Assembly (NCBI GenBank): GCA_021772235.1
Contig: JAJFMI010000198.1
Coordinates: forward strand, 1 to 13,611
Reading direction: 5' to 3'
DNA from: Chlamydiota bacterium
GTDB lineage: Bacteria > Chlamydiota > Chlamydiia > Chlamydiales > JAJFMI01
DNA: 13,611 nt
A model generated the notes under the pieces. It was not told the DNA's origin. It searched no databases and saw nothing but the letters and a program-made list of their open reading frames with translations. A program made the translations under genes and the position numbers. Shown here in pieces: positions 11,417 to 13,611 of this stretch. Each line of letters starts with the position of its first letter. The stretch's first letter is position 1.

Positions 11417-13611
11417 AGTTTTTGTGATTCTCACTTGCTGTTTCTCGCTTGCTGCACAGACAATTGCAGAAAAGCGTGAGCTTCTCAACTCTCAAGTTGA
11501 TCGTCCAACGGCTTCACTTGGAAAAGTAAATGAAGATTTGCGCCATTTGCGCCGAGAGCTTAACGAAGCTTATACCGATGTGAAGCGTCTCCATGAAGAA
11601 GATGCTGAAGAGGGGGAGTTTCAAAATCTTTTGCAGGATGTCAAACAGATTCGCCAAGAGATCGATCACCTAGAGAATGAGTGGCTTGATTCTTCTGTGG
11701 ATGAAGGGCGTTTTGGCGATGAAGGGTACGCTCTTTGGGATCAAGATGAGACGACACTTTCTGCGCTCGTAATGGAATACGGTTCGAGCGACTATCTCTA
11801 CCTCATTCCACCAGAAATGGCGTCGATGAAAATCAATATGCACTCTTCTATTCCCATTCCACGAGAATCTTGGGGCGAGTTGCTGGAAGTCATTTTGCAG
11901 CAAAATGGTGTCGGCGTTAAAAAGATGAATAATTATGCGCGGCAACTCTTTGTCATGCGCCAAAATCTCATTACAACTTCTCTCATTGCAACACGTCCCG
12001 AACACTTAGAGCGCGCAGCAAAAGATGAGCGCATCGTTTACATTTTTTCTCCTGCACCTGATCGAGTGCGCGGCGTTGCCAACTTTTTCGATCGATTCCG
12101 CGATCCCAAACGCACTTTTATCTACCAAGTCTCGCAGAAGATTGCGATTATCGCTCCCAAAGAAGATATTTGCAAATTGCTTGCTTTACACGATGCAGTC
12201 TTTGACGAGGAGAATACAAAAGTCACGCGCATTGTTCCATTTACGCGCATGAATTCCAAAGAGATGGAAAAAGTGCTCAAAGCGCATTTTAATACAGATG
12301 GCTCTCGCGGTGGTTCGCGTCTCACTTTGGCAAAAGGCACAGGCGAAGGCTTGACCATTGTTTCCCTTGCTCATGAAAATGCGATCGCATTAATTGGAAT
12401 GAAAGAGACGGTGGAAGCGGCAGAACAGGTGATTCGTGAAACGGATGAGCAACTTGATGATCCGTGTGAAATGACGGTTTTTTGGTACAACTGTCGTCAT
12501 AGCGATCCAACAAGCTTGTCAGAAGTTTTAGAAAAAGTCTATGATTCACTCATTTGCGCAAAGCTGACCGGAAATGATGTTGAAGGCACAGCTGTTTCAA
12601 AACAGCAGCAACAAACTTGCAATCAGGCGCAATACCCTTCGATGCCGCAGGAAATGCCAACTTATGGCCCCCCGCCTTGCCCTCCGATGATTCAGCCACC
12701 TGTTGTGCAAGCGGGATCGATTGCATCGCAGGAGAAAAAAAGTAAAACAACGCATTTTATTCCCTACGATAAGACGGGCGCAATCATGATGGTGGTGCGC
12801 AAAGATACGCTTCCTGAGTTGAAAAATCTTGTAAAGAAACTCGATGTGCCAAAAAATGTGGTGCAAATTGAAGTGCTTCTTTTTGAGCGGCGGATCAAAG
12901 ATCGCGAGCGCGCCGGACTGAATTTATTGAAACTTGGCGATGCTGCTTCTCAAACACATCAAGAAGGTCTTACTTTTGATGCAAGAGATACCGCCGTTAT
13001 TCCGGGACTTCTCGATTTTTTCTTTTCACGTAAAAAATCAAGCAGCTTTCCCGCCTACGATTTAGCCTATAGCTTTTTGCTTAATCAGGAAAATATCCAT
13101 TTGAATTCTGCCCCGTCGGTGACAACAATCAACCAGACGCCCGCAACCATTTCGATCGTAGATGAAATTTCTATCAATAACGGTGCAGCACCACTGAATA
13201 CGGCAGATGGGCAAGTTACATTTGAAAAATCCTTCTCGCGCGCGCAATTTGGTACCACAATTGTTGTCACACCAACTGTCCATGAGCCCGATCTTGAAAT
13301 GGGAGAAGAGGATTGGTACATTACCCTTGAAACGAACGTCGATTTTGACAACATTACAAGCGATCTCGATGATCGGCCCGATGTGATCCGTCGCCATATA
13401 GAAAATGTCGTACGTGTGGTTGATGGTGAGACAATTATTTTAGGTGGTTTGCGCCGAAAAAAAACCGATGAAAAGTCAGAAAAAATCCCTTTTTTAGGAG
13501 AAATTCCTGGCATTGCAAAACTTTTTGGATCGACAAAGACAGAAGAAGATGAAGTGGAAATGTTCCTCTTCATCACCCCGAAAATCATTATTGATCCTCG
13601 CGGCGATGTTG
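11409..13611 (+). CDS. gspD: Type II secretion system outer-membrane secretin GspD (partial, runs off the end)
   Basis: The frame is open from a TTG at 11409 to the window end, 734 codons without a stop; the chlamydial family is about this length, so only a short C-terminal piece is missing. It forms the outer-membrane pore of type II secretion. Order: signal peptide (about 1-18), coiled coil (about 37-92), N0-like domain (about 120-182), further ring domains (about 209-390), a Gln/Pro-rich linker (about 397-442), the last N-type domain from about 448, and the secretin core from about 485 (V-Q-I-E-V-L-L-F-E). The core closes with V-V-D-G-E-T-I-I-L-G-G-L, then K-I-P-F-L-G-E-I-P-G-I-A-K-L-F-G at about 692-707, the classical secretin motif. 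Six cysteines (255, 353, 362, 383, 404, 424) all precede the core. Reverse-strand frames here are shadows. Confidence 0.93.
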   Translation, partial: MIRVFVILTCCFSLAAQTIAEKRELLNSQVDRPTASLGKVNEDLRHLRRELNEAYTDVKRLHEEDAEEGEFQNLLQDVKQIRQEIDHLENEWLDSSVDEGRFGDEGYALWDQDETTLSALVMEYGSSDYLYLIPPEMASMKINMHSSIPIPRESWGELLEVILQQNGVGVKKMNNYARQLFVMRQNLITTSLIATRPEHLERAAKDERIVYIFSPAPDRVRGVANFFDRFRDPKRTFIYQVSQKIAIIAPKEDICKLLALHDAVFDEENTKVTRIVPFTRMNSKEMEKVLKAHFNTDGSRGGSRLTLAKGTGEGLTIVSLAHENAIALIGMKETVEAAEQVIRETDEQLDDPCEMTVFWYNCRHSDPTSLSEVLEKVYDSLICAKLTGNDVEGTAVSKQQQQTCNQAQYPSMPQEMPTYGPPPCPPMIQPPVVQAGSIASQEKKSKTTHFIPYDKTGAIMMVVRKDTLPELKNLVKKLDVPKNVVQIEVLLFERRIKDRERAGLNLLKLGDAASQTHQEGLTFDARDTAVIPGLLDFFFSRKKSSSFPAYDLAYSFLLNQENIHLNSAPSVTTINQTPATISIVDEISINNGAAPLNTADGQVTFEKSFSRAQFGTTIVVTPTVHEPDLEMGEEDWYITLETNVDFDNITSDLDDRPDVIRRHIENVVRVVDGETIILGGLRRKKTDEKSEKIPFLGEIPGIAKLFGSTKTEEDEVEMFLFITPKIIIDPRGDV

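Noticed and set aside
11670..13588. Several reverse-strand and alternate-frame open frames
   Set aside because: They overlie the continuous gspD frame, whose translation shows an uninterrupted secretin; the others show no family motifs.
1..13611. tRNA, rRNA, transposase or integrase genes
   Set aside because: No cloverleaf, rRNA-like stretch or transposase/integrase motif was found by reading; a tRNA or Rfam scan would be the decisive test.

Overview
The window reads as a piece of a chlamydial chromosome, most likely an environmental, amoeba-associated lineage (Waddlia/Parachlamydia/Criblamydia-like). This is inferred, not proven. The reasons are a GspD secretin of chlamydial layout (N-terminal coiled coil, cysteine-bearing periplasmic part, about 735 codons visible) directly behind a conserved-looking membrane gene of unknown function, moderate GC content, tight packing with many overlaps, and start codons that mostly lack Shine-Dalgarno sites.

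Layout. Positions 1-57 hold the last 18 codons of an unidentified gene, followed by a hairpin. Positions 169-3465 (minus strand) carry four overlapping genes: three tandem paralogues of the CDP-glycerol glycerophosphotransferase (TagB/TagF) type and a TfoX N-terminal-domain protein last. Positions 3473-6353 (plus strand) carry mutY and a copper-type P1B ATPase overlapping by 23 nt. Positions 6368-7873 look like an acquired islet: a CatB-type chloramphenicol acetyltransferase (minus), about 330 bp of non-coding DNA with a diverged tandem repeat, and a DinJ/YafQ-type toxin-antitoxin pair with its own promoter, palindrome and strong ribosome binding site. Positions 7859-8847 (minus) hold two coupled small genes that share a C-terminal domain pattern. 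Positions 8887-9606 encode a membrane-anchored, probably TPR-like protein, and 9596-9991 (minus) a small multi-pass membrane protein. Positions 10154-13611 hold a bitopic membrane protein gene overlapping gspD, which runs off the window end without a stop.

How the genes work together. The glycerophosphotransferase-like operon probably makes or decorates a surface or intracellular polymer; chlamydiae are not known to make teichoic acid, so its product is an open question. MutY and the copper pump plausibly share a role in limiting oxidative damage. The gene before gspD has the topology expected of a type II secretion inner-membrane partner (GspC position), but no sequence signature proves this. 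The most unusual points are the out-of-frame 55-nt overlap between two transferase paralogues at an A6 tract, the shared domain in the coupled small gene pair, and the resistance plus toxin-antitoxin islet.
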